Notes: generated by a model from the letters alone, not told the origin. Shown: positions 25,240-34,690, counted from the stretch's first letter. The stretch is 64,000 nt of DNA from Hymenobacter metallilatus (GCF_003944705.1 NZ_RWIS01000007.1:216305-280304); one strand, 5' to 3'. Numbers and translations: made by a program.

Positions 25240-25430
25240 AGCGTAATGCTGAGCGTAGCCAGAGGTGGAGTCGAAGCCGAATCATTCTGCCGGCGTAATG
25301 ACTGTCATGCTGAGCTTGTCGAAGCGTTTTTACCGGGAGTATGTATTTAGCATTGCAACAAAGCGGTAAAGATGCTTCGACTACGGCTGCGCACCCTGGC
25401 TTGAGGCGCCACATGCTCAGCAGAACGTTC
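25240..25430. repeat. Degenerate GTCATGCTGAGC-type repeats
   Basis: The region between the MFS and AraC genes contains several repeat fragments: ATGCTGAGCGTAGCCAGAGG with GGAGTCGAAGC, GTCATGCTGAGCTTGTCGAAGC, and inverted GATGCTTCGACTACGG and GGCGCCACATGCTCAG. Pairing is partial, as if two or more copies were inserted and decayed. No gene is supported in the roughly 395-base gap. Confidence 0.6.
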
Positions 25431-25484
25431 TTTTATACCCTCGCGCCCTTATGCCCTCACACCCTCCAACCCTCATACTCCGGA

Positions 25485-26417
25485 TTACCCCAGTAGCTGC
25501 CGTTTGTACATACCGGGGGTGATGCCTTCGTATTGCTTAAACAGCTTCTGGAAATACGCGGTGTTGTTGAAGCCGGCCCGAAAACATACGTCGGCTACCT
25601 TGGAAAGCGGGTTGCGGAGCATACGTTTGGCTTCCTGCAGGCGCTCCTGAATGATAAACTCCACCGGGGTGAGGCCCAGTTCCCGCTTAAATACCCGGAA
25701 AAAGGTGGCTTTGCTCATGCAGGCCAGCTCGGCTAGCTTTTCCACGGTAATCTGCTCGGTAAGGTGCTGCTTGATGTACTGCACCACCGCCGCGAACCGG
25801 TGGGAGGTGGCGTGCTGCTGGTAGTTGTGGAACAGCAGCTGCCGGGCCTGGGTCTGCATCAGGCGCACCAGCATTTCCTGAATGGTGAAGCCCGCCAGCA
25901 CATCTTTCACCCGGCCGGTGTCGCGGGAGAGCTGCACGAGGCGCTCCAGGGCACTGGTTAGCTCGGGCGTGTTCTGGAAGTGGGCGTGGTCCTGCATATC
26001 CAGCTGCCAGGGCAGGGAGGCTTCGGCCCTGGGGTACTCCTCGTTGAGTAAATCCACCGTTTGCCGGATAGTATCGGTGGGAATGGCCACGGCCAAGCAT
26101 TGGGTGGGGTGCTGCTCATTGGCTTCCGGAAAGTCAATCACCATGGTTTCGTTTTCACCCACCACCACCGATTCGCCGGGCAGATACTCGAAGGCCGCCC
26201 GCCCTGGCAGGTGCATCACCTTTTTGCCCTGTAACATGGTAGTAAGTACCACGTGGCCCATGTTGAGCGGTACCTGGTGAGCCGTGCGGTGCGTTTCAAA
26301 CACGTTCAGCTCAAAGGCTTCCAGTGTGTACACCGTACGGTTCTCAACCAGGGTGGTGAGCTGCTCGGGCTGGCGCAACGCAACGGGAGAAGGTAGGCAA
26401 GGCATACGCGGGAACAA
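25485..26417 (-). CDS. AraC family transcriptional regulator
   Basis: This 310-residue regulator has an N-terminal cupin-type effector domain of the AraC_N (AraC-type TF) kind, with VPLNMGHVVLTTMLQGKKVMHL and ESVVVGENETMVIDFPEA. The C-terminal pair of helix-turn-helix motifs includes ITVEKLAELACMSKATFFRVFKR and DVCFRAGFNNTAYFQKLFKQ, followed by GITPGMYKRQ. It is divergent from the aldehyde dehydrogenase gene, so it probably controls that operon. Two copies of TTGCGACRATA lie in the shared region. The first codons are uncertain; ATG at 26405 is an alternative start. Confidence 0.92.
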   Translation of the reverse strand: MFPRMPCLPSPVALRQPEQLTTLVENRTVYTLEAFELNVFETHRTAHQVPLNMGHVVLTTMLQGKKVMHLPGRAAFEYLPGESVVVGENETMVIDFPEANEQHPTQCLAVAIPTDTIRQTVDLLNEEYPRAEASLPWQLDMQDHAHFQNTPELTSALERLVQLSRDTGRVKDVLAGFTIQEMLVRLMQTQARQLLFHNYQQHATSHRFAAVVQYIKQHLTEQITVEKLAELACMSKATFFRVFKRELGLTPVEFIIQERLQEAKRMLRNPLSKVADVCFRAGFNNTAYFQKLFKQYEGITPGMYKRQLLG

Positions 26418-26567
26418 TACAGGATGACCGCAAAACAGATGTGACTGCCCGGATGAGCGCCGGGGGAAAGCTAGAAACTGTTCAGGTAGCAGTCAATAGC
26501 CTGGTAGTAAGTGCAACCAACGGCGGAAGCCATTAGTTGCTGAAAGTAGTAAGTGAGTACTTACAAG

Positions 26568-26600
26568 TTGCGACAATACATGTAATTTATTGCGACGATA
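26568..26600. promoter_or_regulatory. Candidate AraC operator: direct repeat TTGCGACRATA
   Basis: TTGCGACAATA (26568-26578) and TTGCGACGATA (26590-26600) are in direct orientation with starts 22 bases apart, about two helical turns, as expected for an AraC-family dimer. They lie 67 bases before the aldehyde dehydrogenase ATG. A small inverted repeat GTAAGT..ACTTAC is just upstream. Confidence 0.5.
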
Positions 26601-26666
26601 GTAGACCTGATTTGGTAAGGCCGGGGCCTAGCTTGCCGCATCCACCAACCCCAACTCTACTACGAA

Positions 26667-28193
26667 ATGGAAACCCTGGAAAAACCCACCACACTCGTCG
26701 ACCGACCCAAGTTTAAGTCACACTACGACAACTTTATTGGGGGCAAGTGGGTGCCACCAGTTAAAGGCCAGTACTTCGAGAATATTTCACCCATTGATGG
26801 GCAGGCATTTACCAAGGTAGCGCGCAGCTCAAAGGAGGACATTGAACTGGCCCTGGACGCCGCCCACGAAGCCTTCAAAACCTGGGGCAAAACCTCGGCC
26901 ACGGAGCGCAGCAATATCCTCAACAAGGTGGCTAACCTCATCGAGGAAAACCTGCCCCACCTGGCCGCCGTGGAATGCGTGGAAAACGGCAAGCCCATCC
27001 GGGAAACCACCCTGGCCGACCTGCCGCTGGTGGTAGACCACTTCCGCTACTTCGCCAGCGTAATCCGGGCTGAGGAAGGCAACGTGACGGAACTGAACGC
27101 CACCACCGTATCCATGAACATCAACGAGCCCCTGGGCGTGGTAGGGCAGATTATTCCCTGGAACTTCCCGCTGCTGATGGCTACCTGGAAGCTGGCCCCG
27201 GCCCTGGCCGCCGGCTGCTGCGTGGTGATGAAGCCCGCCGAGCAAACGCCCGCCTCCATTATGGTGCTGATGGAGCTGCTGCAAGACGTCCTACCGGCCG
27301 GGGTGGTGAACGTGGTAAACGGCTTCGGGCTGGAAGCCGGCAAGCCGCTGGCCTCGTCGCCGCGCATTCAGAAGGCCTCCTTCACCGGCGAAACCACCAC
27401 GGGCCGCCTGATTATGCAGTACGCCGCCGAAAACCTGATTCCAGTGACGATGGAGCTGGGCGGTAAGTCGCCGAATATCTTCTTCAAAAGCGTGATGGAC
27501 GCCGACGACGACTTCCTCGATAAAGCTGTGGAAGGCGCCGTGATGTTTGCCTTGAACCAGGGCGAAATCTGCACCTGTCCCTCGCGTATGCTCATTCAGG
27601 AGGATATCTACGACGAGTTTATCGAGCGGGTGATTCAGCGCGTGAAGGCCATTAAGCTGGGCAACCCGCTGGATATGGAAACCATGATGGGGGCCCAGGC
27701 CAGCAACGACCAGTTCGAGAAAATCCTGAGCTACCTGGAAATTGGCAAGGCCGAAGGAGCGGAGGTGCTCTGCGGCGGCGACGCCTACCAGCAGGAGGAC
27801 GGGGCCCTGGCCGAGGGCTACTACATCCAGCCCACCATGTTCCGGGGCCACAACAAGATGCGCATCTTCCAGGAGGAAATCTTCGGGCCGGTAGTATCGG
27901 TAACCACCTTCAAAACGGTGGAGGAAGCCATAGCCATTGCCAACGACACGCTTTACGGCCTGGGGGCCGGCGTATGGACCCGCGACGCCCACGAGCTGTA
28001 CGAAGTGCCCCGCGCCATTCAGGCCGGCCGCGTGTGGGTAAACTGCTACCACGACTACCCCGCCGGCGCGCCCTTCGGGGGCTATAAAGCCTCCGGTTTC
28101 GGCCGCGAAAATCACAAGATGATGCTGGCCCACTACCGCCAGAACAAAAATATGCTCATCAGCTACAGCCAGCAGAAACTGGGCTTCTTTTAA
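26667..28193 (+). CDS. Aldehyde dehydrogenase (ExaC/acetaldehyde type)
   Basis: This 508-residue NAD-dependent aldehyde dehydrogenase has the cofactor-domain motif [29 protein letters not shown] and FTGETTTGR. The catalytic glutamate is in [13 protein letters not shown], the catalytic cysteine in [12 protein letters not shown] near residue 302, and [10 protein letters not shown] follows. The ICTCPSR wording is typical of the AldB/ExaC acetaldehyde subgroup, which often travels with DUF779 as here. It probably oxidises acetaldehyde or related short aldehydes. It is divergent from the AraC gene and is followed by a hairpin and the DUF779 gene. Confidence 0.93.
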   Translation: METLEKPTTLVDRPKFKSHYDNFIGGKWVPPVKGQYFENISPIDGQAFTKVARSSKEDIELALDAAHEAFKTWGKTSATERSNILNKVANLIEENLPHLAAVECVENGKPIRETTLADLPLVVDHFRYFASVIRAEEGNVTELNATTVSMNINEPLGVVGQIIPWNFPLLMATWKLAPALAAGCCVVMKPAEQTPASIMVLMELLQDVLPAGVVNVVNGFGLEAGKPLASSPRIQKASFTGETTTGRLIMQYAAENLIPVTMELGGKSPNIFFKSVMDADDDFLDKAVEGAVMFALNQGEICTCPSRMLIQEDIYDEFIERVIQRVKAIKLGNPLDMETMMGAQASNDQFEKILSYLEIGKAEGAEVLCGGDAYQQEDGALAEGYYIQPTMFRGHNKMRIFQEEIFGPVVSVTTFKTVEEAIAIANDTLYGLGAGVWTRDAHELYEVPRAIQAGRVWVNCYHDYPAGAPFGGYKASGFGRENHKMMLAHYRQNKNMLISYSQQKLGFF

Positions 28194-28212
28194 ATCTTAG
28201 ACTGGTAATTAT

Positions 28213-28315
28213 CTGTCATCCTGAGCACAGCGAAGGACCTTGCCACACGAGAACATTTCGCCGTTACGGCAGTCGTTCAAATGCAATAAGGTCCTTCGCT
28301 GTGCTCAGGATGACA
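28213..28315. repeat. Modular hairpin repeat, short-stem variant
   Basis: Outer CTGTCATCCTGAGC and inner GAAGGACCTTG flank the five-base middle segment ACAGC, matched by GCTGT in the other arm. It lies between the aldehyde dehydrogenase and DUF779 genes. Confidence 0.9.
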
Positions 28316-28341
28316 GTTTTTTTAGTTTCATCACTCCACTC

Positions 28342-28749
28342 ATGCCTACCGAACCCACTCCGCGCGTACTGGTAACGCCCGCCGCCGAAGCTACCATCGA
28401 CCTGCTGCGCGAGGAGCACGGGCCGCTGATGTTCCACCAGAGCGGCGGCTGCTGCGACGGTTCCTCGCCCATGTGTTTCGCCAAGGGCGAGTTCCGGGTG
28501 GGCACCAACGATGTGTGGCTGGGCCAGATTCATGGCTGCGACTTTTTCATGAGCGCCTCGCAGTTTGCGTATTGGAAACACACGCAGCTTACTGTGGATG
28601 TAGTGAAGGGCCGCGGAGCCAGCTTCTCGCTGGAAATCCCGCTGGGCGTCCGGTTTCTGATTCGCTCCCGGCTGTTCACCGAGGAGGAAGAGCAGAATAT
28701 GGCCCCGGTGTATGATGGCGAGCAATATCTGACCAGGCAGCCTGGCTAA
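28342..28749 (+). CDS. DUF779 family protein
   Basis: This 135-residue protein carries the family motif MFHQSGGCCDGSSPMC near residue 34, then VWLGQIHGCDFFMS, YWKHTQLTVDVVKGRG and FSLEIPLGVRFLIRSRLFT. The clustered cysteines suggest metal or cluster binding. DUF779 genes are commonly next to ExaC-type aldehyde dehydrogenases, so an accessory or protective role for that enzyme is likely but not proven. ATG 28342 follows the repeat; upstream in-frame codons to 28240 are repeat sequence. A strong terminator follows. Confidence 0.88.
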   Translation: MPTEPTPRVLVTPAAEATIDLLREEHGPLMFHQSGGCCDGSSPMCFAKGEFRVGTNDVWLGQIHGCDFFMSASQFAYWKHTQLTVDVVKGRGASFSLEIPLGVRFLIRSRLFTEEEEQNMAPVYDGEQYLTRQPG

Positions 28750-28772
28750 GCTGATGCAGAAAGTATGACAAC

Positions 28773-28808
28773 AAAAAGCCCCCACAGTCTACGCTGCGGG
28801 GGCTTTTT
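28773..28808 (+). terminator. Intrinsic terminator after DUF779 gene
   Basis: AAAAAGCCCCC and GGGGGCTTTTT form an 11-bp stem around a 14-base loop, 24 bases after the stop. The A/T runs on both sides make it usable in both directions. Confidence 0.85.
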
Positions 28809-28881
28809 GCTCTAACGTAATGTCAAGCGAATCGTCTGCAAAATCCGTGTAATCCGCTGAGCATTTATGTAATCAGTGGTC

Positions 28882-29349
28882 CTAATTAGCCACTTTCACG
28901 GGCAGGCCTTCGAGCTGCACGTAGCTAAGCTTCCAGGCGTTTTTCTTGTTTTTCTTCCAGAGCAGAATGAAGTTGCCTTCCCCTTCGCCGCGGGGTTGGC
29001 CGGGGCCTTCGGGCTCTACGTCGGTAGAGAAGGTGCCCGCTTCGTAAGCGGTGTTGGCATCGGTGCCGGTGGAAGTCGTGTAGGTTTTCAGATTAGAAAT
29101 GGTGCCGAGTGTGGCTCGTACCCACTTATCCGATACTTCGGACTTACCGTTGAAGCGCGTGGCGCCTTGGGCATATTGCACATCGTCGGCCAGCAAGGTG
29201 TCTAGCTGCGCGGTATTTTTTGCGTTCCAGGCCCCAATAAACTGTTGGTTGAGGCTTTGCACGTTTACAGCGGCGGCATCTTCGGCCTTGGGCGCGGAGC
29301 AGGAGGCCAGCAGCGTGCCGGCCAGCAGAAAACCAAAAATGGGTTTCAT
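28882..29349 (-). CDS. DUF4440/SnoaL-like lipoprotein
   Basis: This 155-residue exported protein has signal peptide MKPIFGFLLAGTLLASC with the lipobox cysteine at residue 17. The mature part is an NTF2-like cone fold: LNQQFIGAWNAKNTAQLDTL, LADDVQYAQGATRFNGKSEV, a DANTAYEAGTFS strand, and WKLSYVQLEG. Such DUF4440 domains bind small ligands or act as isomerases, but nothing here fixes the ligand. It is flanked by two strong terminator hairpins, so it is probably a single-gene unit. Confidence 0.82.
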   Translation of the reverse strand: MKPIFGFLLAGTLLASCSAPKAEDAAAVNVQSLNQQFIGAWNAKNTAQLDTLLADDVQYAQGATRFNGKSEVSDKWVRATLGTISNLKTYTTSTGTDANTAYEAGTFSTDVEPEGPGQPRGEGEGNFILLWKKNKKNAWKLSYVQLEGLPVKVAN

Positions 29350-29399
29350 GGGAACAGAGGTTAGGTGAGGGCTGAACGGGAGAGAAGCAAGGGGAACAG

Positions 29400-29427
29400 A
29401 AAGCCCAGGCCCGGGGGCCTGGGCTTT
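29400..29427. terminator. Terminator between two minus-strand genes
   Basis: AAAGCCCAGGCCC / GGGCCTGGGCTTT forms a 13-bp stem with a tiny loop. It is downstream of the glycine-zipper gene on the minus strand (stop at 29450) and upstream of the DUF4440 gene. Confidence 0.8.
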
Positions 29428-29449
29428 GAAGCTAACGAAGGAAACCGGA

Positions 29450-29968
29450 TTACCAGCTCTTACGACGAACTTCCGAAGTCGGGTAAGCGGCGTCGCGGGC
29501 CCCGTAAGCCGTGTTGGGCAGGTATGCCGAGCTCATAGCCAACGCGGTAGGAGCAGCACCGGGAGCCGAGAAGCTGCTCATCATGGCCGGGGTGGTAGCA
29601 GCAGGGGCGGCGGCCACGGCAGCGGCACGGGCAGCGGCCTGGCTACGGCCCTGGGCAATACCCTGGCGGTAAGCAGCGGCGCGGCGGGCCTCAGCGCGAC
29701 GGGCGGCGGCTACGCGGGCAGCTTCGGCGCGGCGCTTGTTATCGGCGTTGCGGCCAATGCTGTACCCAATGGCACCACCGGCTACACCACCCACGGCCCC
29801 ACCTACTACGCGGTTTTTCTTGTTGATAAGGGCACCAGCGGCAGCGCCACCCAGACCGCCAATGATGGCGCCTTTGGCACTGGAGCTAACCTTGCGGTCC
29901 TGCGCAAAGCTGCTGGCAATGGTGGTAAAGAACATAACCAGGGCGAGAAGCAAACTTACCTTTTTCAT
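29450..29968 (-). CDS. Glycine-zipper (YMGG-like) exported protein
   Basis: This 172-residue protein has signal peptide MKKVSLLLALVMFFTTIASS. A glycine zipper (AIIGGLGGAAAGALI and VVGGAVGGVAGGAIGYSIG, about residues 33-70) then forms membrane-inserting helices. A long Ala/Arg-rich segment (RRAEAARVAAARRAEARRAA, predicted helical, strongly basic) follows, then an Ala/Pro/Ser C-terminus. Glycine-zipper proteins of this kind sit in the outer membrane or periplasm. The Ala/Arg helix may bind anionic polymers (inference). Confidence 0.78.
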   Translation of the reverse strand: MKKVSLLLALVMFFTTIASSFAQDRKVSSSAKGAIIGGLGGAAAGALINKKNRVVGGAVGGVAGGAIGYSIGRNADNKRRAEAARVAAARRAEARRAAAYRQGIAQGRSQAAARAAAVAAAPAATTPAMMSSFSAPGAAPTALAMSSAYLPNTAYGARDAAYPTSEVRRKSW

Positions 29969-30117
29969 GTCGAGAGAAATTTAGGTTCAACGGGCCGGTT
30001 GTGTTGTGACCCTGAATGTGGTTTTGCAAGCACCATGCCAATACGGCCAGAATCGGCTGCGGGTTTACCGCAAAAAAGCTAGGGCCAGGTGGCGTTGCAG
30101 AAGCAAACTGCTTTATT

Positions 30118-30154
30118 CAAAACCGGCTTTAAATGACTATTAGAGCCGGTTTTG
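30118..30154. terminator. Hairpin upstream of 30168 ORF
   Basis: CAAAACCGGCT and AGCCGGTTTTG form an 11-bp stem with a 15-base AT-rich loop, ending 13 bases before the ATG at 30168. It may be a terminator or a leader structure that affects translation of the small gene. Confidence 0.55.
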
Positions 30155-30167
30155 CGTACTGGCCAGC

Positions 30168-30473
30168 ATGCAGGAGAAAATACTCTTTAAGGTGCTGAAA
30201 AGTTTTTCGCTGACGGGGCTGGGAGTCTTGTTGCTACCCGCTAATCCGGTTCCGGAACTGCAACGCTTCGCCCTGCACACCGCGCTGAAAGTACAGTTAC
30301 GTTTCCCCGGCGGCCATCAGATTTCCGTTGTAGCCAGCGTGGAAGAAATATCCCGCCCACACGAGCCGGAAACCCGGGTACTGTTACTCGCTCAGCAAGG
30401 ACCTGAACCCATTCCGCTGGGCACTGCGGTGTGGTGGACTGGACAGGAAGCCGGTTGGGAGGATTTACTTTAA
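30168..30473 (+). CDS. Hypothetical protein, 101 residues
   Basis: This frame begins MQEKILFKVLKSFSLTGLGV and continues LLLPANPVPELQRFALHTAL, QLRFPGGHQISVVASVEEIS and LLAQQGPEPIPLGTAVWWTG. The strand pattern with a PxGTxVW ending suggests a small beta-barrel fold, of the kind seen in OB-like or translation-factor modules. I do not recognise a family. Its stop overlaps the convergent esterase gene by 4 bases. Codon use is like the surroundings, so it is probably real. Confidence 0.62.
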   Translation: MQEKILFKVLKSFSLTGLGVLLLPANPVPELQRFALHTALKVQLRFPGGHQISVVASVEEISRPHEPETRVLLLAQQGPEPIPLGTAVWWTGQEAGWEDLL

Positions 30474-31396
30474 CGGAGCCAGCCCCCGGCCCGCAGCCAG
30501 TTGCGCAGCCGATCCATCCACGCATCGGGGGTAGTAGGGTTAGGCATACCGAAGCCGTGGCCGCCATTAGGGTACAGGTGCATTTCCACGGGCACGCGGT
30601 GGTGCAGGCAGGCCTCGTAGAAGCGCAGACTGTTCTGCACTTTCACTACCTCGTCGTCCTGAGCGTGCACCAAGAAAACGGGCGGCGTCCGGGCCGTTAC
30701 CTGCTCATCGGCGGAGTAGAGGCGGATTTGCGCGGGCGTAGGATGCTCGCCCAGCAGGTTGGTGCGGGAGCCCAGGTGCGCTAGGCTATCAGAGAAGCTG
30801 ATAACCGGGTAGAGCAGCATCAGAAAATCGGGGGCGGCGGAAGTGGCGCTGGACGTACTGGCCGGGTTGCCCGGCACCACGCGGTGGATAGTGCCGGCCG
30901 TTGCGGCCAGGTGCCCGCCCGCCGAAAAGCCCATCAGCCCGATACGGGCGGGGTTTAGGCCGTACTTCTGGCTGCGCTGCCGCACCACCCGCACGGCCTG
31001 TTGGGCATCGAGCAGCGGGGCGGTGGATTTGTCCAGCTGGCTGGCGGCATCGGGCAGGCGGTATTTCAGCACAAAGGCCGTAATACCCCATTCCGCCAGG
31101 TGGCGGGCCACATCGTAGCCCTCGTGGTCCATAGCCAGACGGGTGTAGCCGCCACCGGGGCAGATGATGATGGCCGTGCCGTTGGGCTGCGTGGGCCGGA
31201 AAACGGTGAGCGTGGGCTGGACGACCTGAGAAATACGGATGCTGCCATTCGGCTGCTTCTCCACCACCTCCTGCACCTGGCTGGGTCGGGAGTTAGGCAC
31301 CGGGCCGGGGTACAGCGGCCATTCCGGGGATGTTTGGGCCTGAAGCCCCGCGGAAGAAAGTCCCATACACAAGAGCAGGAAAAGCAGCTTTTTCAT
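30470..31396 (-). CDS. Secreted alpha/beta hydrolase (BD-FAE/HSL-like esterase)
   Basis: This 308-residue exported enzyme starts MKKLLFLLLCMGLSSAGLQA. The oxyanion-hole segment is TAIIICPGGGYTRLAMDHEG near residue 80. The nucleophile serine is in IGLMGFSAGGHLAATAG, the aspartate probably in VFLVHAQDDEVVKVQ and the histidine in YPNGGHGFGM. These are the marks of the carbohydrate-esterase-like hydrolases common in Bacteroidota, often acting on acetylated xylan. No polysaccharide utilisation genes are adjacent, so the substrate is open. ATG 31396 gives the signal peptide; the frame to 31423 is spurious. Confidence 0.88.
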   Translation of the reverse strand: MKKLLFLLLCMGLSSAGLQAQTSPEWPLYPGPVPNSRPSQVQEVVEKQPNGSIRISQVVQPTLTVFRPTQPNGTAIIICPGGGYTRLAMDHEGYDVARHLAEWGITAFVLKYRLPDAASQLDKSTAPLLDAQQAVRVVRQRSQKYGLNPARIGLMGFSAGGHLAATAGTIHRVVPGNPASTSSATSAAPDFLMLLYPVISFSDSLAHLGSRTNLLGEHPTPAQIRLYSADEQVTARTPPVFLVHAQDDEVVKVQNSLRFYEACLHHRVPVEMHLYPNGGHGFGMPNPTTPDAWMDRLRNWLRAGGWLR

Positions 31397-31497
31397 GACA
31401 TGCCACGCCGCCCCACAATGCATACGGGCCGACAGCGGTGAAGATAGGCAGTGGGCTTTACCCTGTTGCTTTTTAAACCAAGTAACAACACTTGTTT

Positions 31498-31597
31498 GTC
31501 ATCCTGAGCGGAGCGAAGGACCTTATCACGCCAGAACGAGTCGTTGACACAATTATCGTTCACACGTGGTAAGGTCCTTCGCTCCGCTCAGGATGAC
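31498..31597. repeat. Modular hairpin repeat, short-stem variant
   Basis: Outer GTCATCCTGAGC and inner GAAGGACCTTATCAC flank the middle segment GGAGC, matched by GCTCC. It lies between the esterase and the DUF6493 stop, 28 bases past the latter on the minus strand. Confidence 0.9.
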
Positions 31598-31624
31598 GAG
31601 CCCGTATCTTTCCCCCGCTTTTGA

Positions 31625-34600
31625 TTAAGCGGCGGCCAGGCAAGTGGCGGCTTTTTTGAGGGTGGCGGAGGTGCTCCAGGTGTGGAACTGCTGCTGCACC
31701 GTCTCGGGAGCAATGCGGCGGGCGCGGGTCAGCAAATCCACATAGGCTTCGATGAGCTTGCGCGTGTTGCGCAGGGGGACTGCGGGCAGCAGGGGCAGCA
31801 GGGCTTCCAGCAACTGGCGTAGGGCATCATCGGTGGGGCCGCTTATGGCGCGGGCGGCGCTTAGGGCCTCGGCCAGCCGCAGCACCGGCACAAACTCGGC
31901 GGCCAGCAGGCGGCCCAGGGTGCGGCCCAGGGCCTCGGGCACCAGCCGTTGGTGCCCGATGGCGGCCAGCACCACTTCCAATGCCAGGGCACGGGTGGTG
32001 GGGGCGGCGTGCGTGAGGCTCAGGGCCAGCAGCAGGGTAGCCACTTCCGTAAATACCGGCCCGGGACCCAGCAAACTGGTGAGGACGGCCTGCAATGCCT
32101 GCTGACCGGTGACCTCCTTATCAACGGTGCGGGCCGCCGTTTGTACCACGTGCCAGAGCAGGGTGTCGGGGTGGTTGGGCAGCAGGGTGAGCAGGAACGG
32201 CAGCGCGCTTGTGAGGGGCCACAGGGCGCACTCGTGCTGACGCTCAGGGGCCGCATGCAGAGAGTAGAGTAGAAACCCAGAAGGCAGGGAGCGGGCCGGC
32301 GTGGTGGCCTGCACGCTGAGTTCAGTCCAGGTGTTGGTGATGGTGGGCTGCGCTTTGTTCCAGGTCTGGGAGTAGGTGTGCGACTTCGGCGTGAGCTTCC
32401 AGGTAGGCTGCCAGGGCTGGGCCAAACCGGGGTAGGTGCCCAGGGCCTGCAAGGCGGGTAGCTCGGCCTGGGGCTGGCGGGTGCGGGCGGCTATGGCCCA
32501 CAGCCAGGGCAAAGCATCCGTCAGGGCCGGGGCGGACCCCGACGCCGGCCGCCGCAGAAACGGAATTAGCTGGCTCAGCCGCTCGGTCAGGCGTTTTTCC
32601 TGGGGCGGACGGGTGAAGGCGGGCAAGGCCCAGTTGGTGGGCTCGGGGCCCAGAAAGGCGGTGAGCAACGGGCGCAGCTCGGGGTGGCGGAACAGCGGGA
32701 GCAGCCGGCGGGCCTCGGCCACATCGGTGGGGGCGGCTACGGCCGTGCGGGCCAGGGCCAGGGTGAGGTCGGCGGCATTGGGTTCCTGGCCGGCTTCCTC
32801 GTAATCGAGCAAACGGCGCAGTAGCACCGAGGGGGCCACCCAGTGCGGGGCGTGGCTGGGCGTGCTCAGCAACGGCAGCGGCCGGCCCTGCTGCAACGCG
32901 GCTTCGGCGGCGGCCAGGCGTTGCTGTTCTAGGTGCAGCAGCGGGTCGGGGCGGCTGTAGGTGTGGGGCCGCAGCGGCACCTGCGCCACCAGCAGGCGCG
33001 GAAAGCCCAGGTACCAGCTAACCAGCAGCGCCAGCACCAGCTCGGGCCGGCCGTTGTGGCTGTCGTTGAACGAGTAATTAAGCAACGCCGCCCGGGTTTC
33101 CTCTTCCGATTTTCCTTTCAGCTGCCACCGCAGGGCCTGCACCAGGTAGGGGTGCAGCTGCCGGGCGTAGTCGGCCGGGTACTGGCCGTGCATGCGCAGC
33201 AGCCCCTCCACCCAGCGCTCCACTGCGGCCGGCTCGTGCTGCTGCAGCACCTGGCCCGTCAGAAACAGCAGCTCGTGCCAGTCGCGCACCGGCTCCAGAG
33301 CCGTAGCCGGCGAAATATCGGGGACGAAGCCGGAGTGGGGCGCGTAGTGGTCGGCGGCCGAAGGGGCTTCGGGAGCGGGCAGGTAGGGGGCGAGAAGCTG
33401 GCGGGCCGGGGGCGTCAGCAGCTCGGCGTAGAGGCAGAGGTTGGCGGTGAGGTCGGCGGCTTCGGCGGCCGACAGCAAAGGGCGGCGGGCCCCCAGCACG
33501 GTATGCAGCAGGCGGGCGGCGCGTTCCTGCACGGCCGCGTCGGCGTTGGCCAGGGCGGTAGTGCTGAGCGTAGCCAGGGCCGGGGCCAGGGCTGGAGTAC
33601 GGCGCAGCAGCTTTTCCAGGCCCCCGAACAAAGTGCGCAATCCGGCGCGCACATCCTGGCGGGTGAGCAGGCCCTCAGCGTAGAGCAGCAGCGGGTCAGC
33701 GGCGAAATTGGGGTGCTGCCACAGGTCCTTGAGCTGCTCCAGGGCGAAGTTCACCACCAGCGGCAGCGGGTGCGCCAGCAAATCCACCAGCTCGGTTTGC
33801 CGGGCCAGGCGTTCCTCCGGTGTGGGGCGCAGGGCCAGAAACAGCATGCGGAACCAGGTGAGCAGCGGGCGGCGGAAGTCGCGGCGTAGGGCCTGCAGGC
33901 AGCGGTTGAGCAACTCGGGCCGGGCCAAGTGGCCCTGCTCGGTGAGGTTGCGGAACACGTCCAGCCAACGCAGCTGCTGGGGCGGGTGCAGCTCCTGCCA
34001 GTCGTGCCAACTGTGGGCCTGCACCAGCCGCCGCCAGCCCGCGGGCATGGGCGGCTGCACCTGGGCCTGGAAGCCATCCACGGCCGTATCGAAGTCGAAT
34101 ACCAGCGGCAGGTCGCGGGTCAGCAGCGTGGGGTCGGCGGCGAGGCGGGCGGTTACCACGGCTAGGGCGTCGGCCGGAATAGGGTCCTGCTGGCTGAGCT
34201 CAGTTGCCCACTCGCTCAGGAGGGCCGGCACGGCTCCGGCAAACAGCCGGGGCTCGTAGGCCAGCAGCTGCCGGTGCTCAAGCTCGCGCAGCAGCTGGTA
34301 GGCCGGGCGACTCCAGGCGTTGCGGTCGGCCCACTGCCGGAAAAAGTCGCCCAGCCAGTCGGGGCGGGTGTGCTCCACCACGGCCCAAAAGTGGGGCAGC
34401 TGCTCGGGGAGCAGGCTCCAGAACTGGAAGCCGGGACTCAGCGCTTCCTTGCGTGAGTACGTGCGCAGACCGGCCAGGCGCAGCATAAACAGCTGTTCAT
34501 CGGTGCCGGTCCGGCCCCAATTGCCGTTGGGCTGCTGCCGGAAATCCTCCAGTTCCCGGCGCAACTGCCGGGTACGCTGGCGCACGGCCACCACGTCGGT

Positions 34601-34690
34601 TTTGGGCAGCTGCAGCAGAAATTCCACCAGTGCGGGCGTGGTTTGGTGGCGGATAATGGACTCGAACGACTCAACAGCGGAAGCAGACAT
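31625..34690 (-). CDS. DUF6493 family protein
   Basis: This large 1021-residue cytoplasmic protein has no signal or membrane segment. It is Leu/Ala/Arg/Pro-rich and mostly helical, with HEAT-like runs such as LVEFLLQLPKTDVVAVRQRT, GLRTLFGGLEKLLRRTPALA and ALALEVVLAAIGHQRLVPEA. It resembles DUF6493, described mainly from Bacteroidota and actinobacteria. The SWIM zinc-finger gene is just upstream in the same direction. In related genomes this pair can be accompanied by MoxR AAA ATPase and VWA genes, which are absent here. The frame is open to 34807; ATG 34690 (MSASAVESFESII) is chosen since earlier codons are Pro/Ser/Phe-rich noise. Confidence 0.78.
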   Translation of the reverse strand: MSASAVESFESIIRHQTTPALVEFLLQLPKTDVVAVRQRTRQLRRELEDFRQQPNGNWGRTGTDEQLFMLRLAGLRTYSRKEALSPGFQFWSLLPEQLPHFWAVVEHTRPDWLGDFFRQWADRNAWSRPAYQLLRELEHRQLLAYEPRLFAGAVPALLSEWATELSQQDPIPADALAVVTARLAADPTLLTRDLPLVFDFDTAVDGFQAQVQPPMPAGWRRLVQAHSWHDWQELHPPQQLRWLDVFRNLTEQGHLARPELLNRCLQALRRDFRRPLLTWFRMLFLALRPTPEERLARQTELVDLLAHPLPLVVNFALEQLKDLWQHPNFAADPLLLYAEGLLTRQDVRAGLRTLFGGLEKLLRRTPALAPALATLSTTALANADAAVQERAARLLHTVLGARRPLLSAAEAADLTANLCLYAELLTPPARQLLAPYLPAPEAPSAADHYAPHSGFVPDISPATALEPVRDWHELLFLTGQVLQQHEPAAVERWVEGLLRMHGQYPADYARQLHPYLVQALRWQLKGKSEEETRAALLNYSFNDSHNGRPELVLALLVSWYLGFPRLLVAQVPLRPHTYSRPDPLLHLEQQRLAAAEAALQQGRPLPLLSTPSHAPHWVAPSVLLRRLLDYEEAGQEPNAADLTLALARTAVAAPTDVAEARRLLPLFRHPELRPLLTAFLGPEPTNWALPAFTRPPQEKRLTERLSQLIPFLRRPASGSAPALTDALPWLWAIAARTRQPQAELPALQALGTYPGLAQPWQPTWKLTPKSHTYSQTWNKAQPTITNTWTELSVQATTPARSLPSGFLLYSLHAAPERQHECALWPLTSALPFLLTLLPNHPDTLLWHVVQTAARTVDKEVTGQQALQAVLTSLLGPGPVFTEVATLLLALSLTHAAPTTRALALEVVLAAIGHQRLVPEALGRTLGRLLAAEFVPVLRLAEALSAARAISGPTDDALRQLLEALLPLLPAVPLRNTRKLIEAYVDLLTRARRIAPETVQQQFHTWSTSATLKKAATCLAAA

